This document shows positions 1 to 10,710 of a DNA stretch of 64,000 nt, one piece after another. This DNA comes from Clostridium_AM sp900759715 (lineage in GTDB: Bacteria; Bacillota; Clostridia; Clostridiales; Clostridiaceae). The stretch is from the NCBI GenBank assembly GCA_900759715.1, contig CAAEXF010000036.1, forward strand, positions 1 through 64,000, written 5' to 3'. The notes under the pieces were generated by a model that was given only the letters and a program-made list of their open reading frames with translations, was not told where the DNA came from and made no database searches. The first letter of the stretch is position 1, and every line of letters starts with the position of its first letter. The position numbers were made by a program, and so were the translations under genes.

Positions 1-9
1 ATTAAAAAG

Positions 10-48
10 CCGTAGGCTGCTTGGTTAAAAACACCCTACAACCTACGG
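10..48 (-). terminator. Probable terminator of trpS
   Basis: A 7-bp stem (ccgtagg at 10-16 pairing with cctacgg at 42-48) is followed on the minus strand by cttttt. It lies about 60 bases past the trpS stop codon. The loop is long (25 nt), so the stem is weaker than a textbook intrinsic terminator. Confidence 0.5.
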
Positions 49-107
49 TTTTCTCAAAGACTTTTTTTACTTTTGAAAGACTTTATTTGATGATGAAAGA
101 GATTATT

Positions 108-1112
108 TTACTTGGACATTGGTATAAATCCTATTTTTTTCTGCATTTTTCTTAGCATTTTATTTGCAACATAATTTGCTTTTTCTGCACCCTTTCTATA
201 TATACTCTCAAGATATTCTTTATCATTTAAAATTTCGTTTATTCTTTTTTGTATAGGCTCCAACTCATTAACTATAGCGTCTGCAACATCTAATTTAAAT
301 TGAGCATATCCTTGACCTTCATATTTCTTCTCTATTTGCTCTATGGTCATTCCTGTTATAGCATTTAGTATTGTCATTAAATTCTTAACTCCTGGTTGTT
401 CATCATTATACTTTACTACACCTAAGCTATCAGTAACAGCTCTGCTAATTTTCTTTCTTATTACATCTGGAGGATCCATTATTAATATATAACTATTAGG
501 ATTGTCTGCTGACTTTGACATCTTTTTTGTAGGCTCTTGTAAATCCATAACTTTTGCGCCTAACTCCGGTATATAAGGTTCAGGTATATTAAACGTAGGG
601 CTGTATAGGCTATTAAATCTCTCAGCAATGTCTCTAGTAAGCTCCAGATGCTGCTTTTGATCTTTTCCTACTGGAACTAAGTTAGCATTATAAAGCAGTA
701 TATCTGCAGCCATTAGAACAGGATAGTCTAGTAACCCCGCACTTATGGATTCTCCGTATCTTTGAGATTTATCCTTAAATTGCGTCATTCTACTTAATTC
801 TCCAGTATAAGTAAAGCAATTTAACAACCAAGCTCCTTCAGCGTGAGCAGGAATATGTGATTGAATGAATATAGTATTTTTTTCCGGATCAAGTCCTGCT
901 GCTAAGTATATTGCAAGTACCTCCAGCGTTCTTCTTCTTAAATCCTTTGGCTCCTGTCTTACTGTTATAGCATGCAAATCTACTACGCAATAATAGCATT
1001 CATATTCATCCTGTAACTTAACCCAATTTTTTAAAGCTCCTAAATAGTTACCTAATGTTAAGTTTCCTGATGGCTGAATTCCACTAAATATTATTTTCTT
1101 ATTTTCTTCCAT
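108..1112 (-). CDS. trpS: Tryptophanyl-tRNA synthetase
   Basis: Charges tRNA-Trp with tryptophan in the cytoplasm (class I aminoacyl-tRNA synthetase). The 334 residues are the usual length for bacterial TrpRS. The HIGH-type signature appears as PSGNLTLGNY near residue 14, preceded by SGIQ. The KMSKS loop (KKMSKSADN) lies near residue 197. The conserved segment MAADILLYNANLVPVGKDQKQHLE is not quoted in full here but spans the middle of the Rossmann domain. The ATG at 1112 follows a GAGGTGAA ribosome-binding site. A T-box leader with a UGG specifier lies directly upstream, which fits control by uncharged tRNA-Trp. The gene is transcribed alone. Confidence 0.97.
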   Translation of the reverse strand: MEENKKIIFSGIQPSGNLTLGNYLGALKNWVKLQDEYECYYCVVDLHAITVRQEPKDLRRRTLEVLAIYLAAGLDPEKNTIFIQSHIPAHAEGAWLLNCFTYTGELSRMTQFKDKSQRYGESISAGLLDYPVLMAADILLYNANLVPVGKDQKQHLELTRDIAERFNSLYSPTFNIPEPYIPELGAKVMDLQEPTKKMSKSADNPNSYILIMDPPDVIRKKISRAVTDSLGVVKYNDEQPGVKNLMTILNAITGMTIEQIEKKYEGQGYAQFKLDVADAIVNELEPIQKRINEILNDKEYLESIYRKGAEKANYVANKMLRKMQKKIGFIPMSK

Positions 1113-1147
1113 AAAAATTCACCTCATTTATTTAATTATTGTAAATA

Positions 1148-1375
1148 AAAAAACCCTATGATTTTTTAAATCATAGGGCGTAATGTCGCTGTGCCACCTA
1201 ATTTCAAAAAGACGAATAATATAGTCTTTTCCTCAACTCAGATACATAAAAATATCCTATCTTTATAACGTAAGATTAACGTCCAGGAACTACTTTTTAT
1301 TCATTCCGATCCTCCAGAACCCATTCGGTTTAATCATAATTGCTATAATCCCACCACCTACAGCTCTCTTTAAAT
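1148..1375 (-). promoter_or_regulatory. T-box leader of trpS (tRNA-Trp specifier)
   Basis: The minus strand carries the T-box core (taggtggcacagcga, 1186-1200), which pairs with the tRNA acceptor end. It is followed at 1152-1180 by a strong intrinsic terminator (ccctatgatt/aatcataggg and a T run). The Stem I start (agagagctgtaggtggtg) lies near 1350-1368. The specifier loop reads gaa-UGG-gttctggag, with UGG at 1321-1323, matching the layout of the proS leader in this window. This accounts for nearly all of the gap between trpS and the next gene. Confidence 0.9.
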
Positions 1376-1496
1376 CTGTTTTTAAACCTACTTACTTTCT
1401 ATCAACGGATTTATATTATTTGATTCTTTTAAAACATATTATTCTTTAAAAGAAGATTTGTCAATACTTTTATACTTATTTTTTTGTCTGCTTATA

Positions 1497-1871
1497 TTAC
1501 TTTTTCCACAGTCCGTGTATATTGCAATATTCTCTTGCAAATAACACTTCCTCGTCAATTTTGAATATTGCTTCTGGCTTTTCTCCTGGCTTAAGCCATT
1601 TTCTATAAAGCTTGTTAGCAGTGTGTACTTCTATCCATTCTATGTGGTGTTCCTCAACCATTGGATGTTCTACTGCTCCAACTTTTACAATTACTCCACC
1701 TTCTATTTTTTCTATTACTGGTACGTGTTTTTCAACTGCTGCATCTACTGTATTTTCTACAAGTAGTGTCATTGGCTTATTACAACAAACTAAGCTTCCT
1801 CCTGCCTTATGGATTACCTCAACCATATTGCCGCAAATCTCACATTTATAAACCTGTCTAACCTCTGTCAT
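1497..1871 (-). CDS. dfx: Desulfoferrodoxin (superoxide reductase, 2Fe type)
   Basis: Reduces superoxide to hydrogen peroxide without making oxygen, an anaerobe's oxidative-stress defence. The 124 residues are standard length. The N-terminal desulforedoxin domain has Cys10, Cys13, Cys29 and Cys30 for the Fe(Cys)4 centre. The SOR domain has the catalytic iron ligands His49, His69, His75, Cys116 and His119, with Glu47-Lys48 in the active-site loop. A strong RBS (aaagggagg) precedes the ATG at 1871. It stands alone between trpS and the giant glucan gene. I see no linked rubredoxin or rubrerythrin. Confidence 0.96.
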   Translation of the reverse strand: MTEVRQVYKCEICGNMVEVIHKAGGSLVCCNKPMTLLVENTVDAAVEKHVPVIEKIEGGVIVKVGAVEHPMVEEHHIEWIEVHTANKLYRKWLKPGEKPEAIFKIDEEVLFAREYCNIHGLWKK

Positions 1872-1951
1872 AATAATTCCTCCCTTTCATTAAATTTTCT
1901 GATTTTAATTATATTATTCTGCATCTTTTTCTAATTTCCTTTTTTTAATTA

Positions 1952-2009
1952 AGTTATTATCGATAACTTTTAAATCATTGAAATTAGGGTTATATTAAAA
2001 CCCTAACTT
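1952..2009 (-). promoter_or_regulatory. Palindromes between the giant glucan gene and dfx
   Basis: Two palindromes are packed here. The first (ttagggtt/aaccctaa, about 1986-2008) overlaps the stop codon of the giant gene and is probably its terminator, with a poor T tract. The second (aagttat...ataactt, 1952-1970) lies about 80 bp before dfx and could be an operator for it. A tataat hexamer about 45 bp before the dfx start is a possible -10. The regulatory roles are inference. Confidence 0.35.
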
Positions 2010-5000
2010 CATGTTCTCCTTCACCTAAAAAAGGAATGATTCCACTATCTAGCTTATTTCCATCAAGCCAAATTCCTTTTTCCTCAGCTCTTTTAATTTG
2101 TATGCTATATTTGCAGCCTTGTCTGTTATAGTAAATATTATAACTCTGCCATTCATCTGGTACACACGGATTTACCATAAAACCTTGTTTACCTATTAAT
2201 TTAAGTCCAAGTATAGCCTCAATTCCTGTTCTATACATCCATCCTGCAGCTCCAGTATACCAGCTCCATCCTCCTCTGCCTGTATGAGGTTCTACTGCAT
2301 AGACGTCAGCTGTCATTACATATGGCTCTACTTTGTAAACTTGACAATTTAAATATGATTTAGCGTGATTTATTGGATTAATCATATTAAATATCTTCCA
2401 GGCCTTATTGTTATATCCCATTTTAGCTAAAGCTAATATCACCCATATAGATGCATGCGTATATTGGCCGCCATTTTCCCTTACTCCTGGAACATACCCT
2501 TTAATATACCCAGGTTCTAAAGTCGACTTATCAAAGGCTGGTGTAAGAAGCAATACTATTCCCTTATCATCCTTAATTAGATTTCTTTCTAAAGCCTCCA
2601 TAGCTTCTTTTGCTCTAGATTCTTTTGCAGCACCGGAAATAACAGCCCAAGACTGGGATAGTGAATCTATCTGACATTCATCATTTTGCAACGAGCCTAA
2701 AGGCACACCATTATCAAAGTAAGCTCTTCTATACCAACCACCATCCCAAGCATTTTTCTCTAGATTATCCCTAATAAACTCTTTTAAATCACTGTATTTT
2801 GCAACCTTTTCTTCATCATTTTTTATTTTACATATTTCTATGAATTTATCAAGAATACTATATAGGAACCATCCTAACCAGACACTCTCTCCTCTTCCCT
2901 CATTTCCAACAGTGCTCATTCCGTCATTCCAATCTCCAGATCCCATCAGCGGTATATTATGACTTCCGAACTTTAAGGATTTTTCTATTGCTTTTATACA
3001 GTGTTCATATATAGTTCCTTTTTTATCGGATTTTCTTGATATATTGTATCTCTCATCTTCTCCTTCTTTTAATTCCTCATCTTCTAAGTAGCCTACCTCT
3101 TCATCTAGTATGCTGTAGTCTTCTGTATTTTGTATATAGTCTGCAGTAGCGTAAGGAAGCCATAGTAAATCATCTGAAAATCTTGTTCTAATTCCGCTTT
3201 CTACTACAGGATGCCACCAATGTTGAACATCTCCTTCTAGGTATTGTTTTGAGGCGCTATAGACTATATGTTTTCTTGATATTTCAGGGTCAAGATACGC
3301 AATAGGCATAACATCTTGAAGCTGGTCTCTAAAGCCATAAGCTCCACCTGATTGATAGAATCCAGTCCTCGCCCAAAATCTACAGGATACAATCTGGTAC
3401 ATAAGCCACCCATTTATCATTAGGTCCATAGACTTATCTGGAGTTTCTACCTGTATTATGTTAAATAATTTCTTCCAGAAATTTTTTGTATTATTTAATT
3501 CTTTTTCAGCAATATCTTCATTACTATACTTATTTATTACCTGAGATATCTTTTCGAAACTTTCTTCCTGTCCAAGGAGTACTAATATTTCTTTTTCCTC
3601 TCCTTCATTTAAGGTTATCTTGACATTCTTTGCGAGACAAGGGTCCATACCAGCACCAACAGTATTAGATAATTTTTTCAACTTAAGTGCCTCAGGAACT
3701 TTTATATCTCCTCCTCTTCCCAAAAATTCTTTCCTGTTCCCAGTAAAAGATAACTCTTCTCCACCGATAACTTTAAGGTAACAAATTAGTTTTCCAAAAT
3801 GTTGACTATAAGGGTTTCTTGCATAGATATAATTGTTCTCTTTATCAAATCCAGTAAATATATACTGTGCTGTTTGTTCGTGAGCTACACCCAGAACAAG
3901 CTTCGCATAGTAACTAATAGATAATCTTCTCTTAGAACTTGTAATATTTTTAAGTTTTATCCTGCATACCTTAACACTTTCATTCATGTCAACAAACATT
4001 TTCATCTTCCCTACAATGCCATGTGCCTCATGTTCAAATTTAGAGTATCCAAATCCATGTTCAATTATATAATCTCCATTATCCCTTATAGGCTTAGGTG
4101 ATATACTCCATACACTTCCATCTACCTCATCACGTATATATATCTCTTCTGCCTCACTATCTATAACAGGATCATTAGACCATGTAGTTAACTTGTTTTC
4201 TCTACTATTTTTATTCCATGTATATGAGATACCACTTTCTGAGACATGAAAACCAAAGTTTCCATTTGAAATCACATTTATCCAAGGTGCAGGAGTATTG
4301 TCATAATTCTTAAGAATTATAATGTATGAATCACCTTCACTGCTAAAACCACCTAGACCATTATAATAATCTAATTTAGCTATTGATGGCTTATATGGAT
4401 TAAAGCTATACTGTTGTGGTTCTATAACTAATAGCTCTTTTTCTTTTTCTTCTTTGTTTTCTTCATTCATTTGAACCATTAGTGAACCTTTATCTCCATC
4501 TATAACAATTCTTGAAATAGCCATTAATAACTCTATATCTTCTTTTTCTATAGTAGCTGTATTATGAAGAAATACCCCGCCGGCTTTATTTTGTTTATCC
4601 CTGGCATGACTTGAGCTTATTAAATCTCTTACAACATCCTGCATAGATTGAATATAGGAATTTTCCTGTAGATTAAGTATAACTAGATCCACCTTCAATC
4701 CTTTTATGCTCCAATACTCATGAGCACTTATAAGCTGCCTTACTAAACCTATATCCTTTTTTTCTCTAACTATTGTTAATACTATAGGTAAATCTCCTGA
4801 AATACCATAGGACCACAGAACTGATTGCCCTTTTCTTATATTCATAATATATTTATCTCTATCTTTAAATAATGTATTCAAAAATAAGATTTTTGAAGCC
4901 ATTAATTGATATAAATTTGCTTGAGAAGATTTTATTCCTAAGTATTTCATCTCAAGCTGCACTCCACTCCATGAGAGTTCAAAAACTCTACTTATATTTC

Positions 5001-8000
5001 TTATGTCCGCATACTTTTTAGCAAGTTCTACTACTTCATCCTTTGAATCACCTACTGCTGTAGTAAATGCTGCTATACAGGTTTCTCCTGCTTCTATTTT
5101 CACCCTCACTCTCATACTAATTATAGGATCAAGTATAGCTCCTGCTGTCATTTTTAATTGAGTATCGTTATCCATTGCTTGGGGATTAGATAAATCTCTT
5201 CCTCTTCCTATAAAATTAGCTCTACTTGTTTCGTATTGAATGGCTCCTACAGTATTTCCTTCAAATGCAACAGTTTGCATAAGCCAAGGCTGCTTATCTT
5301 TTCTTGATCTAGGCCTTCTATTTGCAATAATGCATCCTAAACCATCAATATATTCGGTTTTAATAAATAAATTACTAAAGGTAGGGTGAACTAAATCTGC
5401 ATTATAATGTACTAGCGTTACTTCACAATAACTTGTAATTTCCACTATTCTAGCATGCTCACTATGATTTGTTATAGATATTTTTCTCACTTCTGCATTA
5501 TCCTCATTAGAAACAGTAACTTCTGTATGAGTTCTTAAATTACCATCTTTTCTTTTAAACTCTGCCTTATCTAATGAAAATAATACTTCATATTCTTCTC
5601 CCTCATATTTACATGGTTCGTAAGCTGTGCTCCAGTATTCATTTGAGTTAATATTTTTTATATAAAAAAACATCCCCGTATCATCTAAGCTCACATCTTC
5701 TCTCCATCTATAAACTGTCATATCATCTTTTTTGCTGTAACCACTCCCACTGTTAGTAATCATTAAGGAATAGCTTCCATTTGACATCAAATGAGTTTCT
5801 GGCATTTCTGTCCTTGCAGTAGTATATCTCCTTACAGCTATATTTTGTTTTTCTACAGAAATATCAAAAGCATCATATTGATATTCTCTATCATACACTA
5901 CAGCTTTAGGAACTTTCTCCTGAAGCAAAAGTTCTGCAGCCTTTACCCTAGGGATTTCATGAAATCTTTCCTGAAAAATACTATTATTTAAAACATTATT
6001 TAAAGACATTAAACTCATGCCTTCATGGTGAACCATAAAACATTTCACCATAGCATTTTTCTTACCTTTCGGAAGTCTTTCTTGTGTATAATCTATGGAT
6101 TCATAAAATCCATATCTTCCTTCTAACCCTAAATCTATTAGCCTTTTTATGTTATCCAAGGACCCCTTTATATCTATCAATAGTCCCATAATCGTAGAGT
6201 ATGGAGAGATTACTAGTTCATTCATAAGCCCTCGTTTTAAACCTATTCCTGGCACGCCAAAGGCTTTATATTGATAATTTAGATTAACATCAAAATAATA
6301 GAAAGCTGATTCGGATATTCCCCAAGGGACCCCTCTTTCTTTTCCATATTTTTTCTGGCCTTTAATTACAGATCTATAAGTTTCCCCTAATAACGTATTA
6401 GGATAGCTTTTCATAATTATAAGGGGCATGAAATATTCGAACATAGTTCCACTCCAGGAAACTAATCCTTTGCTTTTACCCATGGAAGTCATAGACCTAC
6501 CTAATTTAAACCAATGTTCTTGTTCTATATCTCCCTTAGCTATTGATACAAAACTTGCTTGCCTTGCTTCTGATGCAAGCAAATCATAAAAGCAGTTATC
6601 CAATCTGTCTTTTTCTACGTCATAGCCAATTGAGAAAAGCTGCCTTTTTTTATTGTATAACATCCTGAATTCTGTATTATCAGCCATAGAATCTAATTTT
6701 TGTTTTAAATCTTTAACTTTATATAATAGATTATTTATTTCCTTTTTACTACTTTCTAGTGATTGCTCTATTTCATTAAACCATTGCTCTTTTTCTTGCA
6801 AATTTACGTTATTTAATTGATTCCTTAGGTTATCAACTTCTTTCAATATATCACTTAATGGTGTTTTATCAGATAACTTTATAAAACTATCTTTTATATT
6901 TTTAAGTTTTTCTAAGTTTTCCGACGCTAAATCAACCCAAGGAAATAACATTTTGAGTTCTTCTAGTCTTTTATTTACATAATCCATTAGTTTATGATTC
7001 CAATATAGCTCCTTGTATGTCTCACTTTTCTCTATATCCACTGATTGACTTAAGAGACTTAAAAGTGATTTTCTCCATGAGAATATGTTAAATTCCATAT
7101 TTGCTAGCTCATTAATTTTATCATTATAGTAATTACTTATTTGCAACTCATCTTCTATCTCTTCATTTGCAAGTATTAAAGTGTCCATTAAACCTTTCAA
7201 TAATCTACCATTAATTACTGGATTATTAACATATTCATCTAATGAAGCTACAGTAAGCCATATATATCCAACAAAATTTCCGCTATCTACAGTAGAAATA
7301 TATCTAGGGTAAAGAGGTTTTTTAGTCTCTGTATCATACCAATTATAAAAGTGACCTTTATACTTTTCCAGTAAACTCATACTAAAGATTACTCTATCTA
7401 TTCTATCTACTAATTCTAAGGTTCCAATGTACCCAAGATCAAAAGCAGCTAAATTAGATGTAATACCCATTCCCATATTTGTAGGAGATGTTCTATGTGC
7501 TACACCATTATTAGGGTCCTCTTGATAGTTATCTGGTGCTAGCCAATTGTTATCCTCATTTACAAAATCCTCAAAATATGCCCAGGTTTTTCTACTTAAT
7601 CGTCTTAATACTTTTTCTTCTTCTTTATTTAATTCCTCTTTTTCTTCCTTTATCTCTTTGCTTATTTTATATGCTATATATGGACTTATAAACCATAGAA
7701 TGCAGGATGGAGCCATTATAATTGTTGTTTCTAAGGAGTTTCTAAAGGATATAATTAAAGTCAAAACACTTATTGTACTTCCTATCCACATAGCTGATAT
7801 AAAATCTTTTAACATTCTTCCGGAATTAGCCTCTACGTCTGCTGCAGTTTGCCATTGTAGCATCTTTTTCTTACTTATAAACAGTCTATAAATTGTTCTA
7901 ATAATAGCATCTAACATTAAATATGCTTGATAAGGTAAAAAGCAGAAAATAAGAAAAAATTGTTCAATAAGATTCTTTCCATTTTTCACTTTTCCAGCAA

Positions 8001-10632
8001 AACTTATCCCTTTGTTTTGTGAAACCACAACTTCTGAAACACCAAAAAATACAGGACAAAGCAACGATAAAAAAGCTATTATAAGCCATGTATCTGGGTT
8101 GTAAAATAAAAATAGCGATACTATAATTAGGATCATGATTGCTGGTGACAAAAGGCTTCTTCTTAAATTATCAAATATTTTCCACTTAGATAATTTGTTA
8201 AGTGAAGTCTTCTTAAACAACCATGGAATAAGCTGCCAGTCACCTCTAACCCATCTATGAAGCCTTTTAGAACTAGAATTATAATATGCAGGATACCCAT
8301 CCACTAGTTCTACATCAGTAACTAATGCAGCCCTCATGTAAGACCCTTCAAGTAGATCATGACTTAGTACTGAATTTTCAGGTATTTCATCTGCAAGGAC
8401 TTTATTAAAAACATCTATGTCGTATATACCTTTTCCTGTAAAAATTCCTTCGTCAAATAGATCTTCATATACATCTGAAATAGCACTTGTATACATATCT
8501 ATTCCCGATTCCCCTGAGAAAATCTTTGAAAATAATGTTTTATTGGCACTTAGTGTACCTACGCTCACCCTTGGCTGCATTAGGCCATGCCCTCTAATAA
8601 TTCTTTTCTGTTGTTCATCTAAGTATGGTATGTTTAGCACATGTGACATTGCCCCTATTAATTTTTTAGCACTATCTCTTGGAAGCTGAGTATCTGCATC
8701 TAATGTTATTACATACTTTACATCATATAAGTTCTTTACATCGCCGCTTACTACATTGTAACTTGTGTTCTGATTACCTCTTATTAAATTATTGAATTCT
8801 ACCAGCTTACCTCTTTTTCTTTCCCAACCAATCCAAATTCCCTCTTTTGCGTTATATTGTCTGTATCTACTAAAAAAATAAAATATATCTTCCCCATTTT
8901 CACTGTATTTTTGATTAAGCTCTTTAACTAAATTAAGTGTTGTGTCTATTATATTTCTATCATTTTCTTCTTCTTCAATCTTACTATCTTTGAAGTCTCC
9001 TAATAGAGCAAAATACAGATTTTTTTCTTTATTAGCAAGGTAGTATACTTCCATATCTTTTATCAAACTTTTTACTCTGGATTCGTTATTTAGTAAAGTT
9101 GGAATAACTACGATAGAGCTAAACTCTTTAGGTATTTCATTTGTATATTCAATCTTAGGAATAAATCTTGGCTCAACTAATTTGCTTATACTATAATTAA
9201 AAATAGATATAATAATTTCACTGCAGGGAATTATAGCCACTAGCACAATTAGAATGTATTTCCAAAGCTCCATCTGAGGATTGTTATAATAGCTCAGTAA
9301 CGCTATTAAAAATGTTAGTATAACTGTTCCTAAGACCATTGTTCCAATATATAGCCCAATATTTTCATTAATAAATCTATTATTTATGTTAGTTATTCCT
9401 TTGTCTTTGAAGTTAACTTTATTCTTTAAGCATTGTACGCCTTTATCTACTATATAGTAACCAACATGTTTTTCATATTCATAACAATCGCCTTTTTCAA
9501 ATGCTTCTTCTGAACATTCTACTGCCTTTTTTGCTACAAAAGACTCTGCAACATTCATATATCTAGCAAGTTTTTCTACTCTATGTCTATAATAGTCTCT
9601 AGACTCAAAATCCATATTTTCGTATATATGTAAAGGATCTTTTCTTAAAATAGCTTCAACATAACTAAGCTTTTCAAAATTTTCTCTCCAGTTTAATGCG
9701 GCAACTTCTCTTATACCAGTTACTGAATTTCCTATAGAAGCTTGATATGCCATCTGTCTTTGATGTTCAATATTTATAATTTTTTCAGAGTTTGTTTCTT
9801 GACTTTCTAGTTGATTATCTATCCATTCATATATATTTGAATTTTCAATCCCATTATCTCTTAAAGTTTTTAAAAGCCTCTCTGTCGAATGTGATGTAAA
9901 TCTTATCTTTTGATCCAAAAGCTTATCGATTTCCTGTGTTACTGCTTCATTATTAACGGCATTTATAAGCCTATCAGCAATTTCGTCGCCTTTTTTTCTT
10001 TCTCTTTGTGCAAAAGCTATTCTTTCAGTTATTTTGCTTATATTTTGAATTAATGCAATTCTTATCATTATAGGTAGAGCCCACAATTCACCACTGGCGA
10101 GAATAGTATTCTTTTGATATTCAGTTATAAAGGTTTCTATAGTATCTTCATCAACTCTTCCATCTGTATGGGATACCATTTCAACCGCTATATAATAGAT
10201 TCTAGGATAGCCTTTCATTACACCTTTATTCATAATAGGTAAATCTTTATAATATGACTCTGGCATATTATTTTTTATATCTTTATATTCTTTTTGAATT
10301 AAATAGAGATTATCTAATAGCCACTCAGCGGCCTGAATAACCTCATTTTTTTGTCTAACTTCTTTATCAATATAGTCATAGTCTTTTAAGATCTTTTTAT
10401 AGCTATTATCTAAACTTTTTATTAGCTGTTTTCTACAATTTACTTTTCTAGCTTCTGCAGAGTAAGCAGATATTTCTATTGCATGTTTTCTTAGACCTTC
10501 CTTATTTACATTTAGAGTTGGCACATCATCCATTACATTTTCGTTTTCTTCATCATTTTCACTTGATAGTATATTAAGCATGTATATGCCAAATACTGCA
10601 ACAGTTATTGCCAGAAATATAATATAGAGCAT
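1990..10632 (-). CDS. Giant membrane glucan synthase/phosphorylase (cyclic beta-1,2-glucan synthase type, GT84-GH94)
   Basis: This 2880-residue protein has the architecture of cyclic beta-1,2-glucan synthases (NdvB/ChvB). Order seen: an N-terminal membrane anchor (residues 1-20); a soluble region; a hydrophobic pair near 430-480; and a GT2-like glycosyltransferase core. The core has DADTQ near 645, HDLLEG near 758 and RWVRGDWQ near 792. More membrane segments follow at about 830-1000, then a glucoamylase-like domain (NGVAHRTSPTNMGMG region) with a long coiled-coil insertion. The C-terminal half has two beta-sandwich/GH94 regions, with the GH94 catalytic motif GDWNDGM near 2566. In characterised homologues the GT84 part builds the glucan and the GH94 phosphorylase part trims chain length. 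The product in clostridia is uncertain. It is intact despite its length and has no partner genes nearby. Confidence 0.88.
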   Translation of the reverse strand: MLYIIFLAITVAVFGIYMLNILSSENDEENENVMDDVPTLNVNKEGLRKHAIEISAYSAEARKVNCRKQLIKSLDNSYKKILKDYDYIDKEVRQKNEVIQAAEWLLDNLYLIQKEYKDIKNNMPESYYKDLPIMNKGVMKGYPRIYYIAVEMVSHTDGRVDEDTIETFITEYQKNTILASGELWALPIMIRIALIQNISKITERIAFAQRERKKGDEIADRLINAVNNEAVTQEIDKLLDQKIRFTSHSTERLLKTLRDNGIENSNIYEWIDNQLESQETNSEKIINIEHQRQMAYQASIGNSVTGIREVAALNWRENFEKLSYVEAILRKDPLHIYENMDFESRDYYRHRVEKLARYMNVAESFVAKKAVECSEEAFEKGDCYEYEKHVGYYIVDKGVQCLKNKVNFKDKGITNINNRFINENIGLYIGTMVLGTVILTFLIALLSYYNNPQMELWKYILIVLVAIIPCSEIIISIFNYSISKLVEPRFIPKIEYTNEIPKEFSSIVVIPTLLNNESRVKSLIKDMEVYYLANKEKNLYFALLGDFKDSKIEEEENDRNIIDTTLNLVKELNQKYSENGEDIFYFFSRYRQYNAKEGIWIGWERKRGKLVEFNNLIRGNQNTSYNVVSGDVKNLYDVKYVITLDADTQLPRDSAKKLIGAMSHVLNIPYLDEQQKRIIRGHGLMQPRVSVGTLSANKTLFSKIFSGESGIDMYTSAISDVYEDLFDEGIFTGKGIYDIDVFNKVLADEIPENSVLSHDLLEGSYMRAALVTDVELVDGYPAYYNSSSKRLHRWVRGDWQLIPWLFKKTSLNKLSKWKIFDNLRRSLLSPAIMILIIVSLFLFYNPDTWLIIAFLSLLCPVFFGVSEVVVSQNKGISFAGKVKNGKNLIEQFFLIFCFLPYQAYLMLDAIIRTIYRLFISKKKMLQWQTAADVEANSGRMLKDFISAMWIGSTISVLTLIISFRNSLETTIIMAPSCILWFISPYIAYKISKEIKEEKEELNKEEEKVLRRLSRKTWAYFEDFVNEDNNWLAPDNYQEDPNNGVAHRTSPTNMGMGITSNLAAFDLGYIGTLELVDRIDRVIFSMSLLEKYKGHFYNWYDTETKKPLYPRYISTVDSGNFVGYIWLTVASLDEYVNNPVINGRLLKGLMDTLILANEEIEDELQISNYYNDKINELANMEFNIFSWRKSLLSLLSQSVDIEKSETYKELYWNHKLMDYVNKRLEELKMLFPWVDLASENLEKLKNIKDSFIKLSDKTPLSDILKEVDNLRNQLNNVNLQEKEQWFNEIEQSLESSKKEINNLLYKVKDLKQKLDSMADNTEFRMLYNKKRQLFSIGYDVEKDRLDNCFYDLLASEARQASFVSIAKGDIEQEHWFKLGRSMTSMGKSKGLVSWSGTMFEYFMPLIIMKSYPNTLLGETYRSVIKGQKKYGKERGVPWGISESAFYYFDVNLNYQYKAFGVPGIGLKRGLMNELVISPYSTIMGLLIDIKGSLDNIKRLIDLGLEGRYGFYESIDYTQERLPKGKKNAMVKCFMVHHEGMSLMSLNNVLNNSIFQERFHEIPRVKAAELLLQEKVPKAVVYDREYQYDAFDISVEKQNIAVRRYTTARTEMPETHLMSNGSYSLMITNSGSGYSKKDDMTVYRWREDVSLDDTGMFFYIKNINSNEYWSTAYEPCKYEGEEYEVLFSLDKAEFKRKDGNLRTHTEVTVSNEDNAEVRKISITNHSEHARIVEITSYCEVTLVHYNADLVHPTFSNLFIKTEYIDGLGCIIANRRPRSRKDKQPWLMQTVAFEGNTVGAIQYETSRANFIGRGRDLSNPQAMDNDTQLKMTAGAILDPIISMRVRVKIEAGETCIAAFTTAVGDSKDEVVELAKKYADIRNISRVFELSWSGVQLEMKYLGIKSSQANLYQLMASKILFLNTLFKDRDKYIMNIRKGQSVLWSYGISGDLPIVLTIVREKKDIGLVRQLISAHEYWSIKGLKVDLVILNLQENSYIQSMQDVVRDLISSSHARDKQNKAGGVFLHNTATIEKEDIELLMAISRIVIDGDKGSLMVQMNEENKEEKEKELLVIEPQQYSFNPYKPSIAKLDYYNGLGGFSSEGDSYIIILKNYDNTPAPWINVISNGNFGFHVSESGISYTWNKNSRENKLTTWSNDPVIDSEAEEIYIRDEVDGSVWSISPKPIRDNGDYIIEHGFGYSKFEHEAHGIVGKMKMFVDMNESVKVCRIKLKNITSSKRRLSISYYAKLVLGVAHEQTAQYIFTGFDKENNYIYARNPYSQHFGKLICYLKVIGGEELSFTGNRKEFLGRGGDIKVPEALKLKKLSNTVGAGMDPCLAKNVKITLNEGEEKEILVLLGQEESFEKISQVINKYSNEDIAEKELNNTKNFWKKLFNIIQVETPDKSMDLMINGWLMYQIVSCRFWARTGFYQSGGAYGFRDQLQDVMPIAYLDPEISRKHIVYSASKQYLEGDVQHWWHPVVESGIRTRFSDDLLWLPYATADYIQNTEDYSILDEEVGYLEDEELKEGEDERYNISRKSDKKGTIYEHCIKAIEKSLKFGSHNIPLMGSGDWNDGMSTVGNEGRGESVWLGWFLYSILDKFIEICKIKNDEEKVAKYSDLKEFIRDNLEKNAWDGGWYRRAYFDNGVPLGSLQNDECQIDSLSQSWAVISGAAKESRAKEAMEALERNLIKDDKGIVLLLTPAFDKSTLEPGYIKGYVPGVRENGGQYTHASIWVILALAKMGYNNKAWKIFNMINPINHAKSYLNCQVYKVEPYVMTADVYAVEPHTGRGGWSWYTGAAGWMYRTGIEAILGLKLIGKQGFMVNPCVPDEWQSYNIYYNRQGCKYSIQIKRAEEKGIWLDGNKLDSGIIPFLGEGEHEVRVLI

Positions 10633-10710
10633 ATCAATCCATCCTTTCGTGTAAAGAGAATTAGTGCTTTGATTATTATTCCCAGCAAATCACAAAATAT
10701 GAATTCTATT

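Noticed and set aside
1148..1375. A tRNA gene upstream of trpS
   Set aside because: The conserved structure is a T-box leader with a terminator. No cloverleaf with a CCA-adjacent acceptor stem is present.
7547..7891. A plus-strand ORF of 114 codons within the giant glucan gene
   Set aside because: It is antisense to the continuous 2880-codon frame, which carries recognisable motifs on both sides.
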